Origin: an uncultured Shinella sp.
Lineage (GTDB): Bacteria > Pseudomonadota > Alphaproteobacteria > Rhizobiales > Rhizobiaceae
DNA: 6,088 nt
Direction of reading: 5' to 3'
Assembly: GCA_946481465.1 (NCBI GenBank)
Contig: CAMLOC010000243.1
Coordinates: forward strand, 1-6,088
Of this stretch, positions 1 through 6,088 are shown piece by piece. Every line of letters starts with the position of its first letter. The stretch's first letter is position 1. The translations under genes were made by a program, and so were the position numbers. Under the pieces are notes generated by a model. It made no database searches and had not been told where the DNA came from. It saw nothing but the letters and a program-made list of their open reading frames with translations.

Positions 1-723
1 AAGGCGTTCACCACCACGGCGGCTGCCGGCGTCACGATCGAGCTTTCCGACAGGGACACGGTCAGTGCTGGCGGCGAGGTCATGTGGAGCAAGGTCGAGG
101 ACGCCTTCGGCAAGAACGATTATCTCACCGTCGCCATCCCGATCGAATATGTGCGCGACACGCGTGACGACAAGCTGAACCCGACCGAAGGCTATCGCGC
201 GATGATCAATGCCAAGCCGAGCTACGAGATCGAGCGCGGCACCTTCTTCTCCAGCTTCGAAGGCGCGATCACCGGCTACCAGGCCTTCGGCGAGGAGAAG
301 CGCTTCGTTTTGGCCGGAAAGCTCGCCGCCGGCACGATCATCGGCGGCGACGAATTGTCCGACATTCCGGCGACGCGCCGCTTCTTCCTCGGCGGCGGGG
401 GCACGGTGCGTGGCTATGGCTACCAGGAGATCTCGCCGCGCGACGGCCGCAACAAGCTGCTCGGCGGTCGCTCCTATGTCGCGGCCACGGCAGAGGCGCG
501 TATCGGCGTCACCGAGACGATCGGCGTCGTGCCCTTCATCGATGTCGGCACGGTCTCGACGGACGAAGTGCCCGATTTCAAGGATATCCGGGCCGGCGCG
601 GGCGTTGGCCTGCGTTATGCGACACCGTTCGGCCCGCTGCGCCTCGACGTCGCGGTGCCGCTGAAGAAATATCCCGGCGGAACGTCCTTCGGGGTCTATG
701 CCGGTATCGGCCAGTCCTTCTGA
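1..723 (+). CDS. tamA: TamA, outer-membrane Omp85-family barrel protein (3' part only)
   Basis: The reading frame is open from base 1, so the gene starts before the window; the ATG at 82 is internal. The visible 240 residues are the C-terminal half of an Omp85-type 16-strand barrel; the POTRA domains are missing to the left. Visible landmarks, numbered from the window edge: a DTRDD..NPTEGYR strand-turn motif (residues 53-66), a GGGGTVRGY segment (VRGY at 136-139), which is the conserved loop-6 arginine motif of the superfamily, an FIDVG motif (179-183), and a final GLRYATPFGPLRLDVAVPL strand pair ending in a terminal phenylalanine, the usual beta-signal recognised by the BAM complex. In known systems TamA sits in the outer membrane and works with TamB. 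That tamB follows 104 bp downstream with no evident terminator between supports TamA over BamA and makes one operon likely. BamA is the main alternative, but it is not normally followed by tamB. Confidence 0.93.
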   Translation, partial: KAFTTTAAAGVTIELSDRDTVSAGGEVMWSKVEDAFGKNDYLTVAIPIEYVRDTRDDKLNPTEGYRAMINAKPSYEIERGTFFSSFEGAITGYQAFGEEKRFVLAGKLAAGTIIGGDELSDIPATRRFFLGGGGTVRGYGYQEISPRDGRNKLLGGRSYVAATAEARIGVTETIGVVPFIDVGTVSTDEVPDFKDIRAGAGVGLRYATPFGPLRLDVAVPLKKYPGGTSFGVYAGIGQSF

Positions 724-827
724 CTGTCGCCCCAATTTTCGTCTAGGCTCTTGATCGCATGCGCGATTCGGATTCAAGACGTTCTGGAGCGACCCCGGCG
801 CTCCCCCGCACGCGAAATGGATGACGC
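724..827 (+). other. tamA-tamB intergenic gap
   Basis: These 104 bases separate the tamA stop from the tamB start. There is no hairpin followed by a T run, so read-through from tamA into tamB is likely. A small imperfect dyad (ATCGC at 754-758, GCGAT at 763-767) is too short to interpret. I see no convincing promoter. The tamB ribosome binding site is poor, with only GGA six bases before the ATG. Confidence 0.5.
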
Positions 828-3800
828 ATGAACAGGCTGTCCCGAATTCTCCGCGCTACGCTCCGTTATATCGGTTATGGCCTTGCCGTTCTTGTGGTTC
901 TTCTTGCAGGACTTGTCGGCTTCATCGGCTTTACCGATGCGGGCGCGCGCCTTGCCGTCTCGCAGGCGGAGAGGATCGCGGCGGCGAGCGGGCAGGTGAT
1001 CTCGGTCAGTGAGCCTTCCGGCCTCCTCACCGGTTCGCTTCGTGCCGGCACGATCACGCTGGGCGATGCCAAGGGCACCTATGCGGAAATCCGCGACCTT
1101 GCCGTCGACTGGTCGCCGCTTGAACTCCTCTTCTTCAGTTTCGACGCCGAGCGCATTTCCGCCTCTTCCGTCTCGCTGCTGCGCCTGCCGGAGCCGAAGG
1201 CGGATGCCGAACCCTCCGACACGCCGTTCACGCTGCCCGTGGAGGTGCATGTCGGCGCGCTCGACGTGCCGGAACTCTTCGTCTCCGGCGTGGTGGCCGG
1301 CCGCGACCAGCGCCTCGTCGTTGCTGGCAGCGGGGATGCGACGGCCGAAAGCGTCGCGATAAAGCTTTCCGCCTCGGAAAAGGCGCGGCCCGATGCGCGC
1401 GTCGCCGCCGATATCGCCTTCGACCCGGCCGGCAACGAGCTTCGCCTCGAGGCGGACGTCGCCGAGCCGAAGGGTGGGCTGCTGGCGGCGCTGCTCAAGC
1501 TGCCGAACGATCCTGCCGTCGCGATCCGGCTGACGGGCGACGGCCCGCTTTCCGAATGGACGGGCCGGCTGTCCGCCGCGCTCGACGGTACGGAGATGCT
1601 GCGGGTCGACGGGCGTCACGACCTTTCGGAAAGCGGCCTGCACACGATCGCCCTCAATGGCGGCGGCACGTTCGATGCGCTGATGCCGCCGCAGCTTCGC
1701 CCGCTCTTTGCCGGCGAGACGGGCATCGACGTTGTCGCCGCCTTCGACGGTTCGGACATGCTGCGCGTCGAGAAGGGCTCGATCTCGACGGGCGCCATGA
1801 CGCTCACCGCCTCGGGCACCGTCAGCGCCAAGGGCGCCAACGATCTCGACGTCAGGCTTTCCGGCAGGGACGGGCCGATCGATTTCCGCTGGCCGCTTGC
1901 CGAGGGTGATGCGCGCGTGCTGATCGAAGGCGCCGAACTGTCACTGACCGGCGAGGCGACTGCGGCGGCGCTCGAGGCCGATGCCACGGTCGTTTCGGCC
2001 GAGCTGTCGGCCGGCCGGGTGGAGAATATCCGCCTGACGGCAAAAAGCGCGGCATTCAACGTCGCCAGCCAGTCCGGCCGCATCGATGCGGTGCTGGAAA
2101 CCGGCATGACCGCCTTTGCCAGCGCGGATGTCGACCGCATGGTGAAGGGACCGGCAAAGCTGGTGGCCACGCTCACCGTCTCGCCTGACGAGATCGCCTT
2201 CGATCCCGCGACGCTCGAAAGCGCCAGCATCGGCGGCACGCTGTCGGGCCGCTACGGGCTCAGGAGCCGTGAGGCCGATGTCAATTTCCGGCTCTTCGCG
2301 CTGCCGGCCGTGCTGCCGCCGGCGCTCGCCGGCAAGTTCGACACGACGATCGCGATGGAGGGGCGGGTCGAGCTTGCGGGCGACGGCGCCGTTCAGGTTT
2401 CCGGCCTTCAGGTCAAGTCCGGCACGCTGGAAACGGCGGGCACGGTCTCGCTCGGCAACGGCACGCTCGACGCCGCGCTGACCGGCAAGGTGCTGGACCT
2501 CGGCAAGCTGCTCGCCGATGCATCGGGCGAGGCGGCCTTCGAGCTTTCCGCCGCCGGCCCCGTCGCGGGGCTCGACGTTTCCGCCAAGGTCACGTCGAGC
2601 GGGGCGACCCTTTCCGGCCGCACGCTCAGCGACCTTGTCGTGACGCTCACCGGCAAGGCCGTCGCCGACAGCCCCTCCGGCGAGCTGACGGCGACCGGCG
2701 CGCTCGACGGCCAGCCGATCAATGTGCGCTCCAGCATCACCTCCGAGGGCGGGCGCATTTCCGTGCCGGTGCTGGAGGCGGAAATCGGCCCCAACACGCT
2801 GAAGGGCTCGCTCGCCCTGGCGGAGAACTTCATGCCGGACGGCACGATCCGCTTCGATTTTCCCGATCTCGGTCTGCTCGCCGCGATGGCGGGCCAGAAG
2901 GCGGCCGGCGATCTTTCCGGCCAGGTGGAAATCGCCACCGGCAACGGTCGGACATCGGCGACCGTCCAGGCGTCCGGCTCCGCCATCCGGCGCGATACGC
3001 TGAGCATCACCGGGCCGGCGGTCGATCTCACCATTGCCGATCTTTCCACCGCGGCGATCACCGGCACGGTGCGCGCCGAGAAGGTCGCCTCGGGCGAGAA
3101 CCGGCTCGAAACGCTGAAGCTCGATTTCTCGCGCGAGGGGCAGGCGACCAATTTCGACCTGACCGGTCGCCTCGACGGCGCGCCGCTCCTGACGAAGGGC
3201 CAGGTCATCCAGCGCGACGGGGGGCTGGATGTCGCGTTGCAGGCCTTCGAGGCCGCGCCGCGGCGCATCGCCCTGAAGCTGGCCAAGCCGACGACGATCG
3301 GCGTTACCGGCGGTGTCGCGGCGCTGGACGGGCTGACGATCCAGGCTGGCCGCGGCTCCGTCGCGGTCTCCGGCCGGGCGGGCGAGACGCTCGACCTTTC
3401 CGTCCGCCTCACGGCGCTGCCGGCCGCGCTCGTCAACAATTTCGCCGCCGGGCTCGATGCGGAAGGCACGATCGGCGGCACGGTCACGGTGAAGGGCCGT
3501 GCGGCGGCGCCCGTCGTCAATTATGCGCTGGACTGGGACGGTGCGGTGACGAGCCAGACCCGCGGTGCGGGTATCGGCGCGCTCTCCATCAATGCCAAGG
3601 GAGAATTCGCGAACAACCGGGTGCGGCTCGATACGGTGCTTTCGGGCGCCGGCGGCCTGTCCTTCCGCGGTGGCGGCACGGTCGGCATCGGCGGGGCGAC
3701 GCCGCTCGGGCTCACGTTCAAGGGCACGGTGCCGTTCGGTCTCCTGCAGGGCCAGCTTTCCGCCCAGGGCTTCGTGCTGACCGGCAATGCCGCTGTCGAT

Positions 3801-4997
3801 GTCTCCATCGGCGGCACGGCCGCGGCGCCCTCGATCACCGGCAGCATCACGGCCGGTGGCGCGCGGCTCGTCGACGTGCGCCGCAACCTTGCGGTCGAGA
3901 ATCTGACGATCCGTGTCACCATGGACGGGCGTCAGGCGGTCATCGAGACGGTTTCCGGCAAGCTCGCCAGCGGCGGCCAGCTTTCGGCCAGCGGGCGCGT
4001 CGGCATCGACCCGGCGAGCGGCTTTCCGGTGGATGTCGCCATCAAGCTCGGCGACATCATCTATGTCGACGGCACGCTGGTGACGGCGAACGTGACGGGC
4101 GACCTGACGCTGAAGGGACCGGTGGCGGGGCTTTCGCTCGGCGGCAAGCTGCGCGTCAACAAGGCGAACGTCACCATTCCGCAGAAACTGCCGGCCTCGC
4201 TCTCCGAGATCGACATCAAGCACCGAAACGCACCGGCCGACGTCAAGCGCATGACGTCTGACGTGCAGCGCGAGCAGGGCGGCGGCGGCGCCTCGCGCGG
4301 CATCGCGCTCGACCTGACCATCGAGGCACCCGGCCAGCTCTTCGTGCGCGGCCGCGGCATCAATGCGGAGCTCGGCGGCAGCCTGAAGATCACCGGCACC
4401 TCCGCTTCGCCGGTCGTGTCCGGCGGCTTCGAGCTGGAGCGCGGGCGCATGGAGATCCTGACGCGCCGGCTGGACTTCACCAGCGCCCATATCGGTTTTG
4501 CCGGCGGTCTCGTGCCGACGGTCAACCTGGTGGCCGCCAGCACGGCCGGCTCGACGGAAATCACGGTGACGGTGGCGGGCCTTGCCAACAACCCGACGGT
4601 CACCTTCGCCTCCTCGCCCTCGCTGCCGCAAGACGAGATCCTGGCGCAGCTCATCTTCAACCGTTCCATGTCGAACCTCTCGGCGGTGCAGATCGCCCAG
4701 CTCGCCTCCGCCGCCAGCCAGCTTGCCGGCGGCAGCTCCACCGGCCTGCTCGACAGCCTGCGCAGCAAGCTCGGCGTCGACGACCTCGACATTACGACGG
4801 ATGCGGAAGGCCGGGCGGCGGTCTCGGCGGGGAAATATCTCAACGAACGGACCTATATCGAGCTGAAGCAGGACCCGGAGACGAACGGCGCCAAGGCCGT
4901 CATCAACCTCGATGTCGGTCGCGGCCTGAAGCTGCGCGGCGAGGCCGGCAGCGGCGGCAGCGCCGGGGCGGGCATCTTCTACGAGAAGGAATATTGA
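828..4997 (+). CDS. tamB: TamB, periplasm-spanning translocation and assembly module protein (DUF490)
   Basis: A complete 1389-residue protein, somewhat longer than E. coli TamB (1259 aa). Residues 1-14 are basic (R3, R6, R9, R13), followed by one hydrophobic segment (about 15-35), giving a signal anchor with the N-terminus in the cytoplasm. The body is a long run of alternating beta-strand repeats rich in G, A, S, T, D and L, as expected of the AsmA/TamB bridge-like fold that forms a lipid-compatible groove across the periplasm. The last 350 or so residues match the DUF490/TamB C-terminal domain: FVRGRGINAELGG near 1172, SSPSLPQDEILAQLIF (D at 1269), GLDSL-type helix, YLNERTYIELKQDP, and a terminal IFYEKEY. 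It partners TamA in the outer membrane. Start choice: an in-frame TGA lies at 822-824, so ATG 828 is the first possible methionine; only a weak GGA (819-821) precedes it. A polar insert at 1131-1158 is discussed in the findings. Confidence 0.95.
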   Translation: MNRLSRILRATLRYIGYGLAVLVVLLAGLVGFIGFTDAGARLAVSQAERIAAASGQVISVSEPSGLLTGSLRAGTITLGDAKGTYAEIRDLAVDWSPLELLFFSFDAERISASSVSLLRLPEPKADAEPSDTPFTLPVEVHVGALDVPELFVSGVVAGRDQRLVVAGSGDATAESVAIKLSASEKARPDARVAADIAFDPAGNELRLEADVAEPKGGLLAALLKLPNDPAVAIRLTGDGPLSEWTGRLSAALDGTEMLRVDGRHDLSESGLHTIALNGGGTFDALMPPQLRPLFAGETGIDVVAAFDGSDMLRVEKGSISTGAMTLTASGTVSAKGANDLDVRLSGRDGPIDFRWPLAEGDARVLIEGAELSLTGEATAAALEADATVVSAELSAGRVENIRLTAKSAAFNVASQSGRIDAVLETGMTAFASADVDRMVKGPAKLVATLTVSPDEIAFDPATLESASIGGTLSGRYGLRSREADVNFRLFALPAVLPPALAGKFDTTIAMEGRVELAGDGAVQVSGLQVKSGTLETAGTVSLGNGTLDAALTGKVLDLGKLLADASGEAAFELSAAGPVAGLDVSAKVTSSGATLSGRTLSDLVVTLTGKAVADSPSGELTATGALDGQPINVRSSITSEGGRISVPVLEAEIGPNTLKGSLALAENFMPDGTIRFDFPDLGLLAAMAGQKAAGDLSGQVEIATGNGRTSATVQASGSAIRRDTLSITGPAVDLTIADLSTAAITGTVRAEKVASGENRLETLKLDFSREGQATNFDLTGRLDGAPLLTKGQVIQRDGGLDVALQAFEAAPRRIALKLAKPTTIGVTGGVAALDGLTIQAGRGSVAVSGRAGETLDLSVRLTALPAALVNNFAAGLDAEGTIGGTVTVKGRAAAPVVNYALDWDGAVTSQTRGAGIGALSINAKGEFANNRVRLDTVLSGAGGLSFRGGGTVGIGGATPLGLTFKGTVPFGLLQGQLSAQGFVLTGNAAVDVSIGGTAAAPSITGSITAGGARLVDVRRNLAVENLTIRVTMDGRQAVIETVSGKLASGGQLSASGRVGIDPASGFPVDVAIKLGDIIYVDGTLVTANVTGDLTLKGPVAGLSLGGKLRVNKANVTIPQKLPASLSEIDIKHRNAPADVKRMTSDVQREQGGGGASRGIALDLTIEAPGQLFVRGRGINAELGGSLKITGTSASPVVSGGFELERGRMEILTRRLDFTSAHIGFAGGLVPTVNLVAASTAGSTEITVTVAGLANNPTVTFASSPSLPQDEILAQLIFNRSMSNLSAVQIAQLASAASQLAGGSSTGLLDSLRSKLGVDDLDITTDAEGRAAVSAGKYLNERTYIELKQDPETNGAKAVINLDVGRGLKLRGEAGSGGSAGAGIFYEKEY

Positions 4998-5017
4998 AGG
5001 GGATCGCCGGAACCGCC

Positions 5018-5045
5018 GGCCGCCTCGGGCCATGCGCGGCCTTTT
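5018..5045 (+). terminator. Possible intrinsic terminator after tamB
   Basis: A 6-bp GC-only stem, GGCCGC (5018-5023) with GCGGCC (5036-5041), has a 12-base loop and is followed directly by TTTT (5042-5045). It begins 20 bases after the tamB stop, where a terminator for the tamAB unit would be expected. The T run is short and the loop large, and an overlapping stem (GCCGG 5006-5010 with CCGGC 5016-5020) competes, so termination may be partial. Confidence 0.45.
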
Positions 5046-5048
5046 CCA

Positions 5049-5070
5049 CCCGGCGGGCGATAAAGCCGGG
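5049..5070 (+). other. Second GC-rich hairpin in the tamB-cheW gap
   Basis: CCCGGC (5049-5054) pairs with GCCGGG (5065-5070) around a 10-base loop. No T run follows directly. It may assist the preceding hairpin in ending tamAB transcription or be incidental in GC-rich DNA. Confidence 0.3.
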
Positions 5071-5075
5071 CGTGT

Positions 5076-5105
5076 TTGAAAGATTTTAACCAGGACGTGC
5101 ATAGG
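5076..5105 (+). promoter_or_regulatory. Weak candidate promoter for cheW
   Basis: TTGAAA (5076-5081) matches the -35 consensus at five of six bases; CATAGG (5100-5105), 18 bases on, matches the -10 consensus at only three of six. A TTAACCA string (5086-5092) in the spacer resembles a half-site of the alphaproteobacterial regulator CtrA (TTAACCAT), but there is no second half at the usual spacing. The position, 38 bases before the cheW start and after the presumed tamB terminator, is what makes it worth listing. Confidence 0.25.
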
Positions 5106-5142
5106 ATCGGGGCACGAAGCAGATGAAACTGGAAAGATCCCG

Positions 5143-5619
5143 ATGACCTCCATCAAGACGGCCGGCTTTGCCGGCGACACGCTCGAAATCATCGCATTCC
5201 GCCTGCATGAGCAGGAATTCTGCGTGAAGACGACCACGATCCGCGAAATCCGCGGCTGGGCGCCGTCCACGCCGATCCCGCATTCCCCGCCCGACGTCAT
5301 CGGCGTAATGAACCTGCGCGGCACGGTGATCCCGATCATCGACCTTGCCCACAAGCTCGGCATGAAGAGCACCGAGGCGAACGAGCGCAGCGCCATCGTG
5401 GTCGCCGAAGTGCACAGCATGGTCGTCGGCCTCGTCGTCGACCGCGTCTCCGACATCCTCACCATCCGCAGCGAGCAGATCCAGCCGGTGCCGGAGGTGA
5501 CGACCTCCTTCGACAAGGCCTATGCGGAAGGCATCATCGCCCATGAGAACGGCATGATCTGCTTCCTGAACCTGGCGCGCATGTTCAAGGAGCGCGACAT
5601 GGAAGACATGGCGGCCTGA
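5143..5619 (+). CDS. cheW: CheW, chemotaxis coupling protein
   Basis: A complete 158-residue single-domain CheW, close to the E. coli length (167). CheW is a cytoplasmic adaptor that links chemoreceptor tips to the kinase CheA in the polar arrays. Recognisable elements: the first beta strands EIIAFRLHEQEFCVKTTTIREI (about 15-36), the hallmark NLRG motif (57-60) in MNLRGTVIPIIDL, the second-subdomain segment GLVVDRVSDIL (96-106) followed by IRSEQIQPVPE, and the closing FLNLARMF strand/helix. There is no receiver or histidine-kinase part, so this is not CheV or CheA. The start is well supported: GGAAAG (5131-5136) sits six bases before ATG 5143, and the ATG at 5123 is in another frame. No other chemotaxis operon genes (cheA, cheY, cheR) are next to it, so it is an orphan cheW, followed by a receptor gene. 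Several rhizobia carry cheW copies outside the main che operon. Confidence 0.96.
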   Translation: MTSIKTAGFAGDTLEIIAFRLHEQEFCVKTTTIREIRGWAPSTPIPHSPPDVIGVMNLRGTVIPIIDLAHKLGMKSTEANERSAIVVAEVHSMVVGLVVDRVSDILTIRSEQIQPVPEVTTSFDKAYAEGIIAHENGMICFLNLARMFKERDMEDMAA

Positions 5620-5649
5620 TCGGCCCGATATATCGCTGCGAAACAGGGA

Positions 5650-5677
5650 CCGCCGTACGATTGTACGGCGGTTTTTT
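5650..5677 (+). terminator. Strong intrinsic terminator after cheW
   Basis: A perfect 9-bp stem, CCGCCGTAC (5650-5658) with GTACGGCGG (5663-5671), closes a GATT tetraloop and is followed by six T residues (5672-5677). It lies 30 bases after the cheW stop. This is a canonical Rho-independent terminator and implies that the downstream chemoreceptor gene needs its own promoter. Confidence 0.93.
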
Positions 5678-5731
5678 ATTGCCGATTTTTTGTGCAACTT
5701 TTGCGTTAATTTTAGAGAGTTTAGTCGATGC

Positions 5732-5753
5732 TCGCTTGACGTTACGTAAGCGA
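5732..5753. promoter_or_regulatory. Near-perfect dyad centred on TTACGTAA, possible operator
   Basis: The left arm TCGCTTGACGT and the right arm ACGTAAGCGA are reverse complements except for one extra G (5738). The central TTACGTAA (5742-5749) is a perfect palindrome. The left arm also contains TTGACG, a good -35 match, but no matching -10 follows at 16-18 bases. The shape suits a dimeric repressor or activator; the binding protein is not known to me. Confidence 0.35.
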
Positions 5754-5810
5754 CATATCCGAGACTCCTCTGTAAGTCATTGTTATTTCACAGATATAAA
5801 ATGTTGCCGT

Positions 5811-5824
5811 CTGATTTTCATCAG
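5811..5824. promoter_or_regulatory. FNR/FixK-like dyad CTGAT-N4-ATCAG
   Basis: A perfect 5-bp inverted repeat with a 4-base spacer. The geometry and the core TGAT-N4-ATCA match the FNR/FixK family box (TTGAT-N4-ATCAA) at eight of ten defined positions; both outermost bases differ. It lies 193 bases before the receptor start codon. That this family regulates the gene is inference; a chance 5-bp repeat is a real alternative. Confidence 0.25.
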
Positions 5825-5921
5825 TTCTTAAGCTTGATATGCCAGTTTTGATTGTAGACGCGTATCTCGTCGCTCCGGCATGAAGCCTCTCGCGAAGATT
5901 GTTTTCACCATTGCCAGCCTG

Positions 5922-5949
5922 CGGCGTCGAGGCGCCGTGCCTGAGCGCC
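5922..5949 (+). other. Alternative GC-rich stem-loops in the receptor leader
   Basis: CGGCG (5922-5926) can pair with CGCCG (5933-5937). The overlapping GGCGC (5931-5935) can instead pair with GCGCC (5945-5949). The two stems cannot form together. If the transcript starts upstream of here, this would be part of a structured 5' leader. Confidence 0.3.
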
Positions 5950-5955
5950 AACACA

Positions 5956-6000
5956 CGACGGCCATAGCCCGTACCACCCCGATGGAGGCTGTGGTTGTCG
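5956..6000 (+). promoter_or_regulatory. 14-bp leader hairpin just before the receptor ribosome binding site
   Basis: The arm 5956-5969 (CGACGGCCATAGCC) pairs along its whole length with 5987-6000 (GGCTGTGGTTGTCG), with 11 Watson-Crick and 3 G-U pairs and no bulge; the loop is 17 bases (5970-5986). It ends three bases before the purine-rich ribosome binding site at 6004-6010. This placement would allow control of translation initiation or of mRNA stability. There is no T run after it, so it is not an intrinsic terminator. Function is inferred from position only, and I do not recognise it as a known riboswitch. Confidence 0.45.
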
Positions 6001-6016
6001 CACAGAGGGACAGGTC

Positions 6017-6088
6017 ATGTTTTCATTCTCAAAATCCATGGATGCAGGCCATATCTTCGACGCGCTGTCGCGTTCGCAAGCCGTGATC
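6017..6088 (+). CDS. Methyl-accepting chemotaxis protein, probably with N-terminal PAS domain (5' end only)
   Basis: Only 24 codons are visible before the window ends. The protein starts MFSFSKSMDAGHIFDALSRS and continues QAVI. The pattern of a short polar start, then D-A-L-x-R-S-Q-A-V-I, resembles the start of rhizobial PAS-containing receptors, in which this helix leads into the first PAS domain; this is recalled family knowledge, not a search. No transmembrane segment appears in the visible part, consistent with a cytoplasmic receptor, though too little is seen to be sure. The start is supported by AGAGGGA (6004-6010) six bases before ATG 6017; the second in-frame ATG (6038) is less likely. 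The neighbouring cheW strengthens the call, as the two products would act in the same array. Confidence 0.7.
   Translation, partial: MFSFSKSMDAGHIFDALSRSQAVI

Larger units (their letters stand above)
5678..5880. other. AT-rich non-coding region upstream of the chemoreceptor gene
   Basis: There is no credible gene here. GC content is about 41% over 5701-5880 by hand count, against 68% in a tamB line counted the same way, so this is probably the promoter region of the receptor gene. It contains the dyad around TTACGTAA (5732-5753) and the CTGAT-N4-ATCAG dyad (5811-5824), listed separately. A TATAAA string (5795-5800) could be a -10 element, but no good -35 sits 16-18 bases before it. I cannot place the transcription start. 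Confidence 0.6.

Noticed and set aside
82..84. ATG at 82 as the start of the first gene
   Set aside because: The frame is open to base 1 and residues before 82 continue the barrel-like sequence, so this is an internal methionine of a truncated gene.
1941..5516. A 1191-codon open frame on the - strand across tamB and cheW
   Set aside because: It runs antisense to two well-recognised proteins and its translation is low-complexity, rich in R, D, G, A and H, as expected of a shadow frame in GC-rich DNA. No ribosome binding site or known domain was seen.
5626..5635. Perfect palindrome CGATATATCG just after the cheW stop
   Set aside because: It is a self-complementary 10-mer with no loop, between the stop codon and the terminator; nothing suggests a function.
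5086..5697. A 203-codon - strand open frame over cheW
   Set aside because: It is antisense to a clear CheW and crosses the cheW terminator; the H/D/R-rich composition is typical of a shadow frame.
5742..5954. A 70-codon - strand open frame in the AT-rich gap
   Set aside because: It has no recognisable domain or convincing ribosome binding site, and its composition changes abruptly along its length with the change from AT-rich to GC-rich DNA. It is better explained as non-coding.
5995..6016. Part of a c-di-GMP (GEMM) riboswitch
   Set aside because: The string CGCACAG followed by GGACAGG loosely recalls the GEMM-I core, but the conserved GGGCAAACC segment and the second helix are missing.
5880..6086. 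A 68-codon + strand open frame starting at ATG 5880
   Set aside because: It overlaps the receptor start in another frame, has no good ribosome binding site, shows no recognisable domain, and runs through the 14-bp hairpin.

Overview
The window looks like a chromosomal segment of an alphaproteobacterium of the Rhizobiales, probably Rhizobiaceae (Rhizobium/Agrobacterium/Shinella-like). The grounds are the GC-rich coding DNA (68% GC in a hand-counted tamB line, 1801-1860), the protein sequence style of the Omp85/TamB pair, and a solitary cheW followed by a soluble-looking chemoreceptor start. The genus assignment is an inference from memory, not a search result.

Layout, all on the + strand: (1) 1-723, the C-terminal beta-barrel part of TamA, an Omp85-family outer-membrane protein cut off by the left edge. 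(2) 828-4997, a complete TamB (1389 aa), the inner-membrane-anchored, periplasm-spanning partner with a C-terminal DUF490/TamB domain. (3) 4998-5142, a 145-bp gap with two GC-rich hairpins, the first followed by a short T run, and a weak candidate promoter. (4) 5143-5619, a complete CheW coupling protein (158 aa), followed by a textbook intrinsic terminator at 5650-5677. (5) 5678-6016, a gap of about 340 bp: first an AT-rich stretch (about 41% GC over 5701-5880 by hand count) with two small dyads, then a GC-rich leader that can fold into a 14-bp hairpin ending just before the ribosome binding site of the next gene. (6) 6017-end, the first 24 codons of what is probably a PAS-containing methyl-accepting chemotaxis protein.

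Functionally there are two unrelated modules. TamA and TamB form the translocation and assembly module of the cell envelope, which supports outer-membrane protein insertion and/or phospholipid transport to the outer membrane. CheW and the receptor belong to the chemotaxis array: CheW bridges receptor and CheA. The strong terminator between cheW and the receptor gene suggests that the two are transcribed separately although adjacent.

I see no mobile element, CRISPR array, tRNA, rRNA or toxin-antitoxin pair, and no clear new multi-gene system. The least explained and most interesting DNA is the non-coding region 5678-6016 in front of the chemoreceptor gene.
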